A stretch of 13,333 nucleotides of DNA. Source: Paramecium sonneborni. Taxonomy: Eukaryota > Ciliophora > Oligohymenophorea > Peniculida > Parameciidae. The first letter of the stretch is position 1; every line of letters begins with the position of its first letter. Positions 11,001 to 13,333 of this stretch are shown here, piece by piece. The translations under genes were made by a program, and so were the position numbers. The DNA is taken from assembly GCA_905182985.1 (NCBI GenBank), contig CAJJDN010000016.1, positions 28,635-41,967 on the forward strand. The letters are read 5' to 3'. The notes under the pieces are model-generated. The model worked only from the letters and a program-made list of their open reading frames with translations, was not told where the DNA came from and did no database searches.

Positions 11001-13333
11001 AAAGTTAATTTTACCTTGATCTATTCCTGCAGCTAATACTTAATCATCATTAGAAAACGTTAATGAATAAGTTTTAAATGGTAATTTTGTAATTTCTTGA
11101 TAATCTTTAAATCCTCTGATTGATAAAATTAAAATATCTGAGCCACCTATAGCTAATAATTTAGCATTATGTGAAACTTAAGTGCAGCTTATTGTTGATG
11201 AAAATTTTAATTGATAATTTTAGGAGTTGGGATTTATATGTAATGCTTCTCTTTTCCATATAAAGTTGACAGAGTTATTATTTTATGCAGCAATATATTG
11301 TCCATCATGAGATATTATAATCTTAAAATATTTATAGTTTTACAGAGGAACTAATTACTCCAAGACAAGAGGGTCATCTAATCTTAATATTTAAATTGAT
11401 TAGGTAGTTAAACATGCCAGAACATTTTATTCTTCAGAATATGAAGCAGAAATGACTTTTTAATCATTTGGAAATTAAAAAGTTTTTATTTTTTCATCCC
11501 CTTATACTTTCCAAATTTGAACTGTACCATCTTCACTCCCTGATATTAATTCCTTTCCATCTTTTGAGAAAAATAAACTGGTTATTAATTTTTTATGACC
11601 AATTAAAGTTTATTTTTCTTTACAAATTATATTTTCCCATTAAGAGTTTTCAATTGTTGCGCAATTAAAATTACATGATTCTATTGATACATTCTTGAAC
11701 TTAGTATTGTTTAAATTAGAATTAAAAAAAGTAAGATTATTCAATTTTGTATCAGATAGAATAACATTACTTAAATCTATTTTACTTAAATTTTCTTCTA
11801 AGGTACTTAATAGATATATAGTGTTTGATGCTGTTCTAATTAATTCTTATTGGTTGTGTTATTTTGATAATTGAGTAATTTAAAGTAGTTTGTTCTTAAT
11901 ATTAAAAATAGAATTCAACTTTGGCTTTAATAATTCTATTGAACCTGAATAGTGATCTTTAGATAAGTTAAATTAATTTGCATTAAATCGACTGTTGTAA
12001 AAATTTCTACGTACAATCGACTCATCTTATTCTTGAAAAATTGTTAAAAGCAAATTTAAAATATATTTAGCTACAAAAAACTCCTAGATTGATTTATGAT
12101 TAAAAGTATATATGCTTCCTTTGGAGCTTAGTAAAATACATTTTTTTAGGAAATTACAATATTCAGAATTGGATTAATTTTCATCAAAGTAGTAATCTTC
12201 CCATGAATTTTAATCTTATCCCTACTTAAAGCTTTCTGCTAGCTATAATTTTCCTTTTTATTTATAATTCACTTAGGTAAGTTAATTTGTAGTCATATCA
12301 AGAGCTAAATATAAAGAAAAATCTTGCAAATCATTTAATGTTGTTTCATAATTAAATGTTTTCCCTAAGTCCTTCTAATTTTAAAGTTGTTGAATATGGT
12401 AAAATGATACAAATGTTTCATAAAAGTCATATGCAGTAAATTAATTAAGCTTAAATGCTCCAACAATAAAATTTGCATCTTTTGTTACATTAAATACTTG
12501 TCTTGTAATTATTTTATTAACTCCCTAAAATTCAATAGAATGATCCATTGAAAAATTTTCAAAAAAATTTTAATTATCTAGTTCATTTTCTAAAGCCTAA
12601 AATTATTCTAAAAAATTTTATGACTCTACCTATTGTTATGATAATTCAATGATGTCCAAGGTTTCTAACTAATTTTCTGATTATTAGTAAGACTTATAAT
12701 AATTTCTTAATTAGCATTACAAACTAGCTTCTTTTTTTAAATTTAAATATTATTTTTTTAAGGTATCCCTTAAATAGTTTGACTCTGAAAATACCAAAGA
12801 CATTTTAGGTAGCACATATACAATCAATTCCATCATAAATGGGGTACTCATGAAGTGATTTATATTCACATTTTTAATAACTGTTGTAAATTTTTATTAA
12901 CACCATAATTTAAGAAGCGCTTTTTTCAATGAGATCATTTAATCTGTTCGTATATGATTAAAAAATTCAATTGCTTATAGCTTTATTATAATTTGATCTA
13001 CGTTTTGGTGACTAAATAAAAAATCTTAATTTTATTTTTAATTAATTATTGTGCTAATATTTTCTTCTAAAGGACTCCATATTAACTTAAATTCATTTAT
13101 GGATATAGTTTATCCTCTTAATTATTTAAAAAACTCGTAAAATCTTTTGATAGCTCTTTTAACACTAACTTCACAATATTACCTAATGTATTCTGAGCTT
13201 TGTTCTTATGTGAATGGTAGGATTTCCACTTCTTTTAAAGTTTCAATACTCTTTCCATAAAACCATGTTTGATATCCAATTGAAGTTAAAATTTCTTCTC
13301 TTGTAGTTATGATAAATTTTACATTTTATCCTG
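8061..13333 (-). CDS. NACHT-like STAND NTPase with pentapeptide and WD40 repeats (NLR-like), 5' end outside window
   Basis: One uninterrupted reverse-strand frame of 1756 codons ends at TGA (8061-8063) and runs off the window at 13333. Residues are counted from the first complete codon in the window. Residues 1-12 (GQNVKFIITTRE) match the sensor-1/RNBS-B strand of NACHT and NB-ARC NTPases. The P-loop and Walker B must therefore lie to the right of the window. A mostly helical region with PFTQEQ and long Leu/Lys/Gln-rich helices follows. FNHKSIQEFFVAKYI at 410-424 is the motif typical of the helical part of NACHT proteins. Residues 515-565 are pentapeptide repeats. Residues about 578-1704 are WD40 repeats (clear blades at 578-609, 1105-1126, 1179-1208, 1405-1429 and 1685-1700), enough for three or four propellers. 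A Lys/Glu-rich tail ends KLLEQKGAKKL. By family analogy this is an ATP-dependent signalling switch whose C-terminal propellers sense a ligand or protein partner. No membrane segment is seen and the stimulus is unknown. The frame is intact and has no visible intron. Confidence 0.88.
8220..11600 (-). repeat. WD40 repeat region, about 26-28 blades
   Basis: The region starts at the canonical blade with GHKKLITSLFF and ISGSEDGTVQIWKV, and ends at a blade with GKQFIVGLYDGSIYIYDAG. Clear GH, DG and WD/W-K signatures appear at both ends and in the middle (TGYQDNTIKLWD; CHEDGEIRLWDTY). Between them, especially residues about 690-1090, blades are diverged and keep only the hydrophobic spacing of roughly 40 residues. 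About 1127 residues divided by about 40 gives 26-28 blades, hence three or four seven-bladed propellers. The count is my estimate from spacing, not a profile result. Confidence 0.8.
11637..11789 (-). repeat. pentapeptide repeat array inside the NACHT-WD40 protein
   Basis: From residue 515 to 565 of the translated frame a large hydrophobic or aromatic residue recurs at exactly every fifth position: L515, L520, L525, L530, F535, L540, F545, I550, F555, I560, W565. Asn, Ser, Asp and Thr fill the positions between. Units such as LSNVI, LSDTK, LNNTK and FKNVS fit the A(D/N)LXX pentapeptide family. That family folds as a right-handed quadrilateral beta-helix, so this would be a short rod of about two and a half turns. 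It sits between the NTPase helical region and the first WD40 blade and may act as a rigid spacer. Confidence 0.75.

Noticed and set aside
1..13333. tRNA, rRNA, CRISPR, telomere repeat or autonomous transposon
   Set aside because: No cloverleaf, repeat-spacer pattern, C4A2/C3A3 telomere-like tract or transposase motif was seen on either strand by eye.

Overview
The window is AT-rich protist DNA that only makes sense in the ciliate nuclear code, where TAA and TAG encode Gln and TGA is the sole stop. Read this way, it yields an 853-codon gene and a 1756-codon open-ended gene with no internal stop and no visible intron. Under the standard code both break into short pieces. Gln is mostly TAA, and the protein families resemble those of the Paramecium macronuclear genome. 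I infer Paramecium or a close relative; the genus is judged from remembered family resemblance, not from a search.

Layout from left to right. Positions 1-1620 hold coding-like fragments that change frame and carry in-frame TGA, most likely one or two decayed genes (coiled-coil type, product unknown). Positions 1621-2042 are AT-rich intergenic DNA. Positions 2043-4604 (+) encode a complete VIT/von Willebrand A protein with an intact metal-binding MIDAS. Positions 4605-5946 are a second stretch of broken, partly Cys-containing coding-like pieces of unknown origin. Positions 5947-7112 (+) encode a WD40 protein of a large Paramecium-type family, with an apparent one-base loss near 6216 between its coiled N-terminal part and its propeller. 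Positions 7113-8060 are a mostly non-coding gap with one open frame of doubtful reality.

Positions 8061-13333 (-) are the 3' end of a giant gene, cut by the window edge. In protein order it encodes the C-terminal part of a NACHT-like STAND NTPase (sensor-1 IITTR, then a FNHKSIQEFF helical motif), a clean array of pentapeptide repeats, and about 1100 residues of WD40 repeats. This is the architecture of NLR-like signalling receptors and is the most interesting object here. The two WD40 genes converge tail to tail but belong to different families. I see no RNA genes, CRISPR arrays, autonomous mobile elements or telomere repeats, and no evidence that the genes form one pathway.
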